Source: Sacculina carcini
Taxonomy: Eukaryota > Arthropoda > Thecostraca > Sacculinidae
Reading direction: 5' to 3'
Assembly (NCBI GenBank): GCA_916048095.2
Contig: OU696575.1
Location: 5,055,501-5,119,500 of the forward strand
Length of the DNA stretch: 64,000 nucleotides
Position 1 is the stretch's first letter. Each line of letters opens with the position of its first letter. Made by a program: the position numbers and the translations under genes. Positions 54,087-64,000 of this stretch are shown here, in pieces. The notes below the pieces were generated by a model, which was not told where the DNA came from, made no database searches, and was given only the letters and a program-made list of their open reading frames with translations.

Positions 54087-55389
54087 GTATTTTGTACTTG
54101 AAGGAGCTAACTGTCATTGAGCAGGCCTGTGTACTCAATGAATCGGGAAGAACATTCCATGTTTCGGGTCCTAAATATAAGATAGAATTACGGAATAATT
54201 GAGTCCGGTAGTTCGGTACATGTAAATTTATGTTATTTCTTCTAGTCAGTTGGGAGTGGTGCAGAACATGGAAGATTCCATTTTCATGTTTTATCGATCT
54301 GAATGTATCCAACAAAAGAAAATATCTGTGAATGTGTCTTAACTTCAAGAGTTTTGAAGATATCATCTGCTGAGTCATATTTCTTTTTGAAAGACATTAT
54401 TTTTAGAACACGTTTTTGTTGAAAGAATAATTTGTCCAAAAAAGAAGGCCAAGTGCAACCCCAGACAGATATACAATATATAAGTTTTGAATAACATAGA
54501 GTGTAGTATATCGTCCGCATTGCTTCTGTACTAAGCTTATTACGAACCCTATACATAATGCCGGCAATGATAGATAAATTCTTGCATAGATTGTCGATAT
54601 GATCATTCCAGTTGATATATTCATCTATTAACACCCCCATGAATTTCACTGTTTTTACTCGATGCACCACTTCTCCATTTAACATCACTGTGTCCAGGTG
54701 ATGCGTGAGTGATCTGTTCTGAAATAGCATTATATTGGTTTTAGATGTATTTATTTTCAGTTTATTTGCATTAATCCAAGAGTTCACGAGAACCAGTGTT
54801 TGTGTCAGTCTAGACTCTAGAGTGAAGGCATTGTAAATCATCAGCGGAAACAAGGATGCTCTTGTCTTCAGCGTACATTGTTAAGTGGGCTTCTTTTGCA
54901 ACATTGGTTATATCATTTATGTATAGCAAAAATAAGATTGGCCCCAATATAGATCCCTGTGGTACTCCATGGTGAATGTATTCATATTGTGAAGACGAAT
55001 TGTTACAGACAACAAATTGCTTCCGTCCGGAAAGATAACTTTCGAATAATTTATGAACTGGGCCTCTCAATCCAGCGTTTTTTAATTTAGCAAATAAAAT
55101 GCGATGGTTCAAGGAGTCGAAGGCTTTGGAAATGTCTATAAAAATTGCAGCCACATATCACTTTCTATACAATTGCTCATATATTGTCGAAACAAAATGC
55201 AGAAGAGCCGACTGGGTTGATTTATGTTTTCTAAATCCAAATTGAGTGTGAGATATAAGACTTTTTGCTTCAAGAAAATCAATGAGTCTGCATGCAATGG
55301 CCTTTTCATGTATTTTGATCATGACTGGGAGTATGGATATCAATCTGTAGTTATTGATGTCCGTCTTGGCGCCTGCTTTAAACAGAGGT

Positions 55390-55930
55390 TGTTGCAACCC
55401 CCCTGGGTCTGGCGAACGACACAATGGGGGACGACAACACAATATATATTCACAAGAGATCACAGTTCAGAGGCGGTTACTTACTGTGGCGAAACAAAAC
55501 ACAAGCAATGGTAAACAACAGAGCGAGCCAGCAACAGGGTGAGTTCTGTGGACTGGTTTTGGAAGAGTGTGTGTGACGGTGTTTTATACGTCGCACGGCT
55601 GTGGACCAGATGTTGCCCTCGATGGCTGCTGCATCCATGGGTGAGGATGTGGTCAGGCGGATGCGAGCCAGATGTTGGCCCAGACACTGAAGAGGGTTGG
55701 TGCGCACTGACTGGTGTTTGTACGTGGTGTATGTCTGTGTGCAGGGGACATACACCTCCGGGACGCGACACTGTACCGGGTTGGTGCGCGTTGGCTGGTG
55801 TTTGTACGTGGTGTATGTATGTGTGCAGGGGACATACACCTCCGGGACGCGTACCGCTGAAGCGCTGGTAGAGTGTGTGTTTGTGGTGTATGGGCAAATG
55901 TTTTTGACCTATATTTGCACAGGCGCCACA
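55390..55930 (-). repeat. 3' LTR of the CsRn1-type element
   Basis: 541 bp, beginning and ending as the partner LTR at 60,010-60,626 (617 bp). Contains an internal tandem repeat of about 84 bp (GGGACATACACCTCCGGGAC in each unit). Confidence 0.88.
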
Positions 55931-58900
55931 GGAGCCCCCTCCAGTTCAAGGAGAAAAACGGACTGGGGGGCGGACAACACGACCGGAACGAGTGATACGC
56001 GTACGCAGAACCGGGATTCTTGATCCGGAGCAGTTTCGCGCAGGAGTTTTGCTGGAGGCAGATTGCGGCTGGAAGATGGATACAGCGGTCTCTTGTGGAA
56101 AGCTGATGGAAGCGTTTTCCAAAAAAGCCGGTCGTAGTCGATCCACGCAGATTGTGTCCTCGCCGTTTCGTTCAATCGTGAATGTTTTTGGTGTGCGCTT
56201 GAGCATGCGGTACGGACCAGTGTAGACAGGCTGCAAAGGACGACGGTGGCCGTCGTTACGCACAAACACGTATTATGCAGTGTTGAGCGCAGGCAGAGTA
56301 AATGTGTCAGCTGTGGTCGTCGGCCTGCTCTGGACTGGGCGGATCCTTGCGAAGTGCTGCGACAGTTCTCGTGCGACCTGTTGGGGTGAAATATCACTCA
56401 TGTTGGCGAACATTTCACCTGGCAGTCGTAAAGGTGTGCCTAAAACCAGCTGTGCTGATGAGCACTGTATCGATTCTTTGACAGAGGCTCGTATTCCCAG
56501 CATCACGATTGGAAGGCGGTCGATCCAATTTGGACAGTCGCGTAGCGCACATTTGAGTTGTCGGTGAAGGCGTTCGACGAGGCCGTTGGCGCTGGGGTTG
56601 TAGGCAGTGGTGTGCAGTGATTCAGCCCCGAGACGTGCCGTGATTTGTTGCCAAAGGCGAGAGGTGAACTGTGAGCCTCGGTCGGACACAATGGTGTGTG
56701 GTACGCCATACCTGGATATCCAAGTGCTGATGAAACAGCGGGCAGCTGTGTCTGCGGATATATCAGGCATTGGGCAGACTTCAAGCCACCTGGTAAATCT
56801 GTCGATCATCGTCAATATGTACTGCTGGCCTTTACATTAAGGCAATGGCCCCACAATATCAACGTGGATATTATGAAAGCGACCTGACGGTAGACAAAAC
56901 TGAGCAGGTGTCGAACGATTGTGACGAGAGACTTTGCACGTTTGGCAATGTGCGCACTGTGTTGTCCATTGCATCACATCATGCCGCATAGATGGCCACA
57001 CAAATCTGTCAGATGTAAGTTTCAGTGTGGCTTTTCGGCCGGGGTGTGACAAATTATGGAGAACACAAAAAACTTGCTTTCGCATGGACTTCGGCACGAT
57101 GGGCCGAGATGTGCCTGTGGAATCATCGCAGATGATTGAGGCGTTTGCGTGCGTAGGTAACGGCTTGATTGTAATTTTAAAATTTGTGTCATTACCTTTT
57201 TTCAGCGTGTTTATGTCATCGTCGTGCGCCTGTTCTTGAGATAGCTGCGACAGATCGATGATGCTGTGGACACTGGCTATCCTTCACAATGCGTCGGAGA
57301 CGACGTTATCTGCGCCGCTGATGTGCTCTACATTCGTCGTGAATTGCACAATGTAGTCAAGGTGTCGCTGTTCTCGCGGTGAATGGATTGTTGTCGATGA
57401 CCTGATCGCGTGTACCAACGGTTTTTGGTCAGTGACGAATGCAAATTGGCAACCTTCGACGAACGGCCTGAAATGGCGGATGGCCATGTATGATGCCAAC
57501 AATTCTCGCCCAAACGCGCTGTACTTTTGCTGTGCGGGCGACAGTTTTTGTGACCAGAATGCAAGTGGCTTCCACATACCTTGTTGCAGCTGTTGCAGAA
57601 CACATCCTATGCCGAAATTGCTGGCATCCGTGAATACGCCGAGCTTTGCGTCTGGATCCTGGTGGCTGAGTACAGTGGCGTCGCATATATTTTTTTTGGC
57701 TGCAGTGAATGCCTCGTCGGCTGTTTGCGTCCACTCGATAGGAGCCTTGGATCGTCGTTTCTTGTGGTCGACCAGACGATGGAGCGGACCAAGAGTTTCA
57801 GCTGCATGGGGGAAAATCTGTGATAAAAGTTTATCATTCCTAGGAACCTTCTCAGTTGTTGTTGTGTTTGAGGCTTTGGGAAGTCCTTGACAGCGGCGAT
57901 CTTGTCATTCGTAGGCGTTATACCATGTACGTTAATTGTGTGACCGAGAAATGTGAGAGTATTTACAGGGAATACACATTTTCCTGGGTTCACTCGAATT
58001 CCGAATTTGTCGAGGCGTTTGAAGACAGTTACGATGTGTTCAAGGTGCTCTTCGTGAGATTTGCTGGCAATCAAAATATCATCTATGTACACAAGCGTAA
58101 AAGACAACCCTCGTAGCAACGTATCCATCAACCGTTGTATTGTTTGCGCACTGTTGCGCAGGCCAAATGGCATTCTGGTCATCTCGAAAAGACCAAACGG
58201 TGTAGTGAGGCGGTCTTGTGAACATCATCAGGATGTACTGGTATTTGAAAATACGCTTTGGCGAAATCTATCTTTGAGAATATTTTGGCGCCATACAATG
58301 AGACAGTAAAGTCCTGCAGATAAGGTAGGCTGTATCTGTCTGCGACCGTAATTCTGTTTAGAGCGCGATAGTCGCCGCACGGGCGCCACTCGCCAGGCGC
58401 GGATTTAGGCACCATATGCAGAGCGCTAGCGTATTGGCTTTTGCTGGGGCGAACAATGTCTTGTGTCAGCATGTTTTGAAACTCACGTTTGGCGAGCTGA
58501 AGTCTGGCGGTGTCGAGTCGCCGTGGCCGGCAGTACACGGGCTGACCGGTTGTTTCGATTCGATGATACACACCGTGCTGCTGTTCTCCACCGACGATCG
58601 GTGACGACGTGAGGCGGGGGTACTTGGCAAGAAGCTGCTGAAATGTACAGTTTGAGTTGTTGAGGCATAACGCTATTTGCGGAGATGCGCGTGTCTTGTT
58701 GCCGCTTACCGTGAGTTTTGTCTCGTTGTCGATGAGTTGTCGCAACCGTGGGTTGATGCTGATGTTGTGATGCGCCAGGAAATCACACCCGATGATAGAA
58801 AAATATATGTCGGCCAGAAGAAACGACCACAGGAAGTTGCGGCGCAAGCCTAGAGACACAGTTACGTCTTTAGTGCCGAACGTGTTGATACGGCTATTGT

Positions 58901-60009
58901 TGACTGCTTGTAGGACTAGCGGAGATGGCTGATCAGTTGATTGGTACGATAGTATGCTGTACTGTGCACCAGTGTCGATCAAAAACTTGATACCGATGGT
59001 TGAATCCTGGATAAGAAACGGTGTGTCATTCTGGCCAGTAGATGCGATGATGAGGAGCGAACCTGGCTTATCGCTCCTCATTGCAAGTTTAAATCAAACG
59101 TGCACGGTTTGACGCAGGCTTTGGCTCTAGCGCCGAAATGTTTGTGATACCAGCACACCTGACCTGAGCTTGAGTCGTTGTCGTCGAGCTCCGCCAAGCG
59201 ACCTCGAGACTGTGAACGCCTCTGTACGCGCTGGGTAGAAGAGCGGGGCGACGTGGTTCCGCGGATAGTCGCTGCAGATGGCGCTGAATTTCGTCCAGCT
59301 GACGTTTGACGGCCGCTAGTTCCCTTGCGTTCGCCGTACATTGTGTGCAGCTCCCGCCTGTAGTTTCGCACGGGCGCTCTGTTCTGCGTGTGTGGCCACT
59401 TACGGCGCTTATGAGAGCCGTCGCTTTCGGCAGTGATGATATCACTCGGTCGGCTGTACCTGCAATTGTTTCTAGAGTTGTGTCTGCCGGCAGGAATTGG
59501 AGAAACGGAGCTGCTGCTTCAGTCATCGCCTTCATGAAGATCTGCCGTACCAGTTCAGACTCGCCGTCTTTCAAATACGGCGAAGTTAATTCCTGCAAAT
59601 GACGCAGAAACTGTGTGGGCTTTCGGTCACCTAGCTCTTGAGCGCTTAACACTGACATGAGTTTTTCCTCCGCCGATTTGCCGAGTCGAGACTGCAGCGC
59701 GGCGCACAGCTGTGTGTAGCAGTGGTCAGGAGGCTGCCGAATGAGGTCGATGAACTCCATGACGTGGTGCGCTGGCAGCATGGAAACTGCCGTCTGGAAC
59801 CGCGTTTCCTCATCGCTCATTTTTGTGCGCTTGAAGTAAAACTCGAGCTGAATTACCCAGATGTGTGGGCTGTCTTCAACGAATGGCGGGGGCGGGCCTC
59901 CCACAGCGGGTTTGTCAAAAGACATAGTGCGCGGCGTAATGGCAAAAAAACCACAATCAGAGCTGTAACCGATAAACTCAATGAAGTGATCACGTCGGGG
60001 TCACCACTT

Positions 60010-60626
60010 TGTTGCAACCTGGGTCTGGCGAACGACACAATGGGGGACGACAACACAATATATATTCACAAGAGATCACAGTCCCGAGGCGGTTACTTAC
60101 TGTGGCGAAACAAGACACAAGCAATGGTGAACAACAGAGCGAGCCAGCAACAGGGTGAGTTCTGTGGACTGGTTGTGGAAGAGTGTGTGTGACGGTGTTT
60201 TATACGTCGATGGCGTGTGTGATTGGGAATGTGTGTGTGTATGTGCGTATGTTGTCGCCTGGTGTTCTGGGTCACATATGGTCTGGGCGCACGGCTGTGG
60301 ACCAAATGTTGCCCTCGATGGCTGCTGCATCCATGGGTGAGGATGTGGTCAGGCGGATGCGAACCAGATGCTGGCCCAGACACTGAAGAGGGTTGGTGCG
60401 CACTGACTGGTGTTTGTACGTGGTGTATGTCTGTGTGCAGGGGACATACACCTCCGGGACGCGACACTGTACCGGGTTGGTGCGCGTTGGCTGGTGTTTG
60501 TACGTGGCGTATGTCTGTGTGCAGGGGACATACACCTCCGGGACGCGTACCGCTGAAGCGCTGGTAGAGTGTGTGTTTGTGGTGTATGGGCAAATGTTTT
60601 TGACCTACATTTGCACAGGCGCCACA
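60010..60626 (-). repeat. 5' LTR of the CsRn1-type element
   Basis: 617 bp, next to the tRNA-Trp-type primer site. Carries the same 84-bp internal repeat as the other LTR. Confidence 0.88.
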
Positions 60627-60990
60627 AGGTAATGACCTGGAAATTTTTAATTTAGTAGGAAATATGCCTTTACGGAAGGATAAATTAATGAGGTACGTGA
60701 GAGGAGCGGATATGAAGTCTGCGGTCTTTTTAAGCATGAAAGCGGTTACTTTCAAGCGGTTTCTTATTTTTAAGCGGTTTCATCATATCCTGCGGAATTC
60801 GATTTTATTGATAGTGTGTGCCTCTTAAATTTCCTCTACACTACAGGGAAGTAAGTACATAGATGCGGCTGAAGACGCGTCCAAATATGTAGAAAATGTG
60901 GTGCCAGGGTCTTGATCATCATGTCCAACAATATTCGTAAAGTGACTGTTGAATTTGTTAGCAACTTCATGCCTTGCAATTGAGTCCAAA

Positions 60991-61459
60991 TCAATGTGTG
61001 TCTGTCTTTGTGTCTGTGTGTGTGTGTGCGTGTGTGTCTATGTGTATGTGTGCGTGTGCGTCTGTGTGTAAGTATGTGTACGCGTATGAATGTATGTTTG
61101 TATGTATGTGTGTGTATGATTGTATGTGTGTGCATGTTTGTGTGCAAAAATCATTATGTTTTCAATATCCAAAAAAGGATGACTTTTGCAGAATAAAATT
61201 GTTGTGTGATTGTGTGCGTTGTGAGAGAGAGAGAGAGAGAGTGTGTGAAAGAGTGTGTGCGAGAGGATGTGTGAGCGCGTTGGAGTGTATATATTTGTGG
61301 GTGTGCTTCGCGTTTGTGCTTTATGTAGCTTACTGTGTTTATAGGTATGTGTTTGTATGTGTTTATGAGAGTCACGCTGTGAAGTGGGCATGCCCAGCGG
61401 CGGCGAGCGAGCGAGCCGGTCACTCACCGCTGATGGGTTGTTGCGGTGGGTGTGAAGCC

Positions 61460-61515
<56 letters not shown>

Positions 61516-61550
61516 GTGTACTGTGTGTGTGTGTGTGTGTGTGTACAGAA
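60991..61550. repeat. TG-rich region with short (GA)n
   Basis: Degenerate TG (60,995-61,145), a (GA)n patch near 61,221-61,241, and pure (TG)n at about 61,463-61,511 and 61,522-61,544. Open frames here are repeat artefacts. It lies between two LINEs that both end in it. Confidence 0.85.
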
Positions 61551-62746
61551 ACTTCTCTAATTTTTATCTATGATTCTATTCTCAAATCTAATCTCTCTGA
61601 AATGATGTTCTACTTATACGACTAGACTTCTCTGCTGCATTTGACACTGTTAATCATCTGCTTCTTATTGATACTCTGTTAAATTTAGGCATTAGCGGCA
61701 CAGCTCTCTCTTTCTTTCGCTCTTATCTTTCTGATAGACTTCAGTTTGTTTCTACCTCTGCTGATTCTTGTAGTGATGCTTGCCCACTAACTTGTGGTGT
61801 ACCTCAAGGCTCTGTCTTAGGTCCTCTCCTCTTCAATATGTATCTTACCTCTGTAGGGAAAGTTTTTCGTCGTCACGATGTGTCCTTCCAAATATTCGCT
61901 GACGACATTCAAATCCTCCTCTCGACTGAGTCTATTTCTCACTCTTCAGTCAGTACCATCCTATCTGATATAGATAGATGGGCGTTCACTCGTCATCTCA
62001 AACTTAATCCTGATAAGACTAAGTATATTCTCTTTCCATCTTCTAATAGTACTACTTCACTTAGTATACCTCTATCCTGCTCTGTACGTAGTCTTGGTAT
62101 CATACTCGATAGCTCTCTTTCTTTGGATCCACACATCTCTGACATTATCAGGTGCTGTAACTTTCAACTAAGGCGTATCTATTCCATTCGTAGATATATA
62201 ACTATCTCTGCTGCTTTCAAGTTAGCTAATTCATTCATCTTTAGTAAAATTCAGTACTGCTGTTCTCTTCTACTATCTTTCAACCACCGCCAGCTTAGGA
62301 AACTTCAATCTATTATTAATAAAGCTTGTCGTATGATATTTAATCTTCCTTCGGGTTCTCATGTCTCTTCTTCTTTACAAAAACTTGGGTTACTTCCCAT
62401 TAAGGCTCTTGTTGAGTATCGTATTTGTTTAATTATTCATTCAGCTCTTCATCTTCGTAAGCCTGCGTATCTGTTTGACCTCCTCTCTTATAAAACCTCA
62501 TCTCTTTCTCTTAGGTCTTCTAACGATCCTTTTCTTTTAGTTGAACCTTCCTTTTCTTCTAGGCATTCTCACTACAATCGTTGTTTCTCTATCTTAGGAC
62601 CTCGTATCTACAATAGGCTATCTCCCTCAATACGCTCAATCAAATCTCTATCTCTTTTCGAAAAACATACTAATTATTTCTTTCTCACTAAGTCTTATTA
62701 CTGTCTTAATAATAATGTATATATTAGTACTGAATATAAGGTCTGA
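61551..62746 (+). mobile_element. 5'-truncated CR1/L2-like LINE
   Basis: RT blocks LLDFSAAFDTVNHLLLIDTL, CGVPQGSVLGPLLFN and catalytic FADD, then a clean frame to a stop at 62744-62746 (HLKLNPDKTKYILF, RRIYSIRRYITISAAFKLAN). Same family as the minus-strand copy at 32,925-34,485, with high protein similarity. A TG-rich 3' region follows to about 62,996. Confidence 0.88.
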
Positions 62747-63000
62747 TTGTTTCCTAATTCTGTCTTCTATGTGTATGTGCTTCATGCGCGTGTTTTCCGT
62801 TCTTGTGTATGTATGTTTCTCCATTGTATGCTGTCTGTGTGTTGTTGTGTTGAGCTCTGTTATCTGTGTTTGTGTGTCTGTTGTGTTGTATTCTCTGTCT
62901 ATTTGTTTGAGTGTATGTCTTTGTGTGTCTGTTATGTTGTGTTTTCTGGTTTGTATTTGTGTGTCCATTGTGTTGTGATTTGTCAATCTGAGTGTGGACC
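62747..63000 (+). repeat. TG-rich degenerate sequence
   Basis: LINE 3' region and/or the left LTR of the gag-bearing fragment. It ends CCAACA, followed by G and TGGTGACTCCCG, which resembles an LTR end and primer site. Confidence 0.4.
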
Positions 63001-63285
63001 AACAGTGGTGACTCCCGTCCTGCGGACACTTTCGAGAGTACCATGTCTCCTGACGCAGCTGTGCAAGTGTCTACTTCTGAAGTGCGTTCGATAGCTACAT
63101 TCCGCCTACCGCCATTCTCAGCCGAGGAGCCAGAAATGTGGCTCATTCAAGTCGAATGTGCATTTGACATCGCTGGGATTTCCTCTGACGAGACCCGCTT
63201 CAAGATGATTGTGGCAAATTTTCCCATCACAGTGGCAGCTCAAGTGTATTATAAAGCGTGGTTACAAGCGGACACGTACAATAGG
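63001..63285 (+). mobile_element. Gypsy-type gag fragment (fossil)
   Basis: Starts with an ATG at 63,043. FRLPPFSAEEPEMWLIQVEC and GISSDETRFKMIV parallel the gag of the 55.4-60.6 kb element. Only the N-terminal part remains, and it stops at an LTR of another element in opposite orientation. Broken. Confidence 0.7.
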
Positions 63286-64000
63286 GTAACACCGTCACGA
63301 CCTGCACACAACCACTCCTGGACACACACTGACTCGTAGCGGGTAGCGTCATCCACGCTAGCCGCGCCCGCGCCCTCTGGGCGGGGCAGCATCACACTAC
63401 ATCTCCCCTCCAAGCGGCGGAAGGGGGGCGCTGCTGGTCCTGCAGACGTAGTCGCTCAGGTGCGGCGGCGGTCTGCGGGTTCGGTCGCTTCGGCGAGGGT
63501 TTGGTGTATGTGGAGCCTCTGATGTTCCGCTCACATCCTCCCCCGGCGGCGGCGCGGGTCCGCTGCTGCTGCTGGTCTCTCGCGGCGGTTGCGGCGGCGA
63601 CAGCTGTGGGCAAGGCAGGCACATGGCCTCTGGCCGCGCTGCGCTGACGAATGGTGGCGGCGTCACTTCGGAGGCGGGTGCGCTGACTGCTGGCCGCAGG
63701 TGGCGGCGGTTACGCCAGTAGAGACCGCCATGCGGTAAGCGTACCGCGTACTGGCGGCGACGACCAGTGACAGCGACCACGCCAGTCCGGTCCCAGCGGC
63801 CTGTCGTCGGGTCCTGGAGAGCCACTGTAGTGCCGGGCGATAACGGCGGCAGTGGTCTGGCTGACCGATTGTAGTTGGTGATCTGCCTGTCGTGCGCGGC
63901 CGCTGCTCGGAGATCACACTCAGCGGTGGACGGCTGCCATTCAGGCAGGAACGCGCGAGGATGCGCGGGGACGGCAGACGACACGGGGCGACCGTACAGC
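63286..64000 (-). mobile_element. Gypsy-type element, 3' LTR part and pol C-terminus (fossil, runs off window)
   Basis: On the minus strand the open frame 63,397-63,984 encodes an integrase C-terminal block (VALQDPTTGRWDRTGVV, GLYWRNRRHLRP), then a Pro/Ser-rich tail. A purine-rich tract follows, then TGTAGTGTGATG, which looks like an LTR start (63,401 downward to about 63,286). A different lineage from the CsRn1-type element. Incomplete because the window ends; state unknown beyond it. Confidence 0.7.

Larger units (their letters stand above)
55390..60626 (-). mobile_element. CsRn1-type Gypsy LTR element (fossil)
   Basis: A 5.2-kb element, minus strand, with LTRs at 55,390-55,930 and 60,010-60,626 (TGTTGCAAC ... 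GGCGCCACA on the plus strand), flanked by AGGT on both sides. The primer site (59,989-60,006) matches the 3' end of tRNA-Trp, the primer known for the CsRn1 clade. Gag (59,089-59,925) has a CHCC-type cysteine motif near its end, also a clade trait. Pol (55,946-59,081) holds protease (DTGA), reverse transcriptase (YIDD), RNase H and integrase. The LTRs differ at roughly 2-3% of aligned bases, so the insertion is fairly young. It is broken, with several interruptions in pol. Confidence 0.88.
54070..60990 (-). mobile_element. LINE (CR1/Jockey-like) split by a Gypsy element
   Basis: Two parts: 54,070-55,389 and 60,627-60,990. The 60.6-kb part encodes an endonuclease-RT linker and the first RT blocks (ADFISAPLTYLINLSFRKGI). 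The other part follows with NNYRLISILPVMIKIHEKAI, FIDISKAFDSLNHRILF, HGVPQGSILGPILF, YAEDKSIL at the active site and a C-terminus ending near 54,083. Reading resumes across the insertion when the 4-bp AGGT duplication is counted once. The active site has AED rather than ADD. 5'-truncated at a TG-rich microsatellite. Confidence 0.82.

Overview
The window is invertebrate animal nuclear DNA. It has GC-rich coding exons in AT-richer introns, very abundant (TG/CA)n microsatellites, and many LINEs, hAT and mariner elements, tRNA-derived SINEs and Gypsy-type LTR elements. I cannot name the species or phylum. NADH-type glutamate synthase is absent from vertebrates, which argues for an invertebrate.

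Two host genes are visible. From 5,938 to 46,077 (+ strand) 26 exons encode the C-terminal 1,423 residues of an NADH-dependent glutamate synthase (GOGAT). The frame is unbroken across every junction I placed. The exons carry part of the central domain, the FMN/3Fe-4S synthase domain, the GXGXG domain and the FAD/NADH domain. The N-terminal glutamine amidotransferase domain must lie upstream of position 1. From 49,737 down to 48,085 (- strand) lies a complete, intronless glucocerebrosidase (GH30) gene, convergent with GOGAT and separated from it by about 2 kb containing a long (TA)n tract.

The GOGAT introns are full of insertions: a foldback transposon carrying a nested hAT element (182-4,283), a nearly full-length LINE with a 17-bp target duplication (8,709-12,763), several LINE fragments, two mariner elements, at least four small hAT elements with recognisable target duplications, SINEs and local tandem repeats.

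From about 50.6 kb to the right end lies a nest of retroelements on the minus strand. A truncated Gypsy element (about 50.6-54.1 kb) abuts a LINE (54.1-61.0 kb), which is split by a second Gypsy element of CsRn1 type (55,390-60,626, two LTRs, 4-bp target duplication). Beyond it are another LINE on the plus strand and pieces of two further LTR elements.

The most interesting signal is in the GOGAT introns. About half of the 26 acceptors are preceded by a (UG)n tract, often in place of a pyrimidine tract. Several of the same introns carry CA-rich tracts nearer the 5' end, so the two could pair in the pre-mRNA. Complementary AC/GT intron ends of this kind have been reported in fish. I am not aware of a description in invertebrates.
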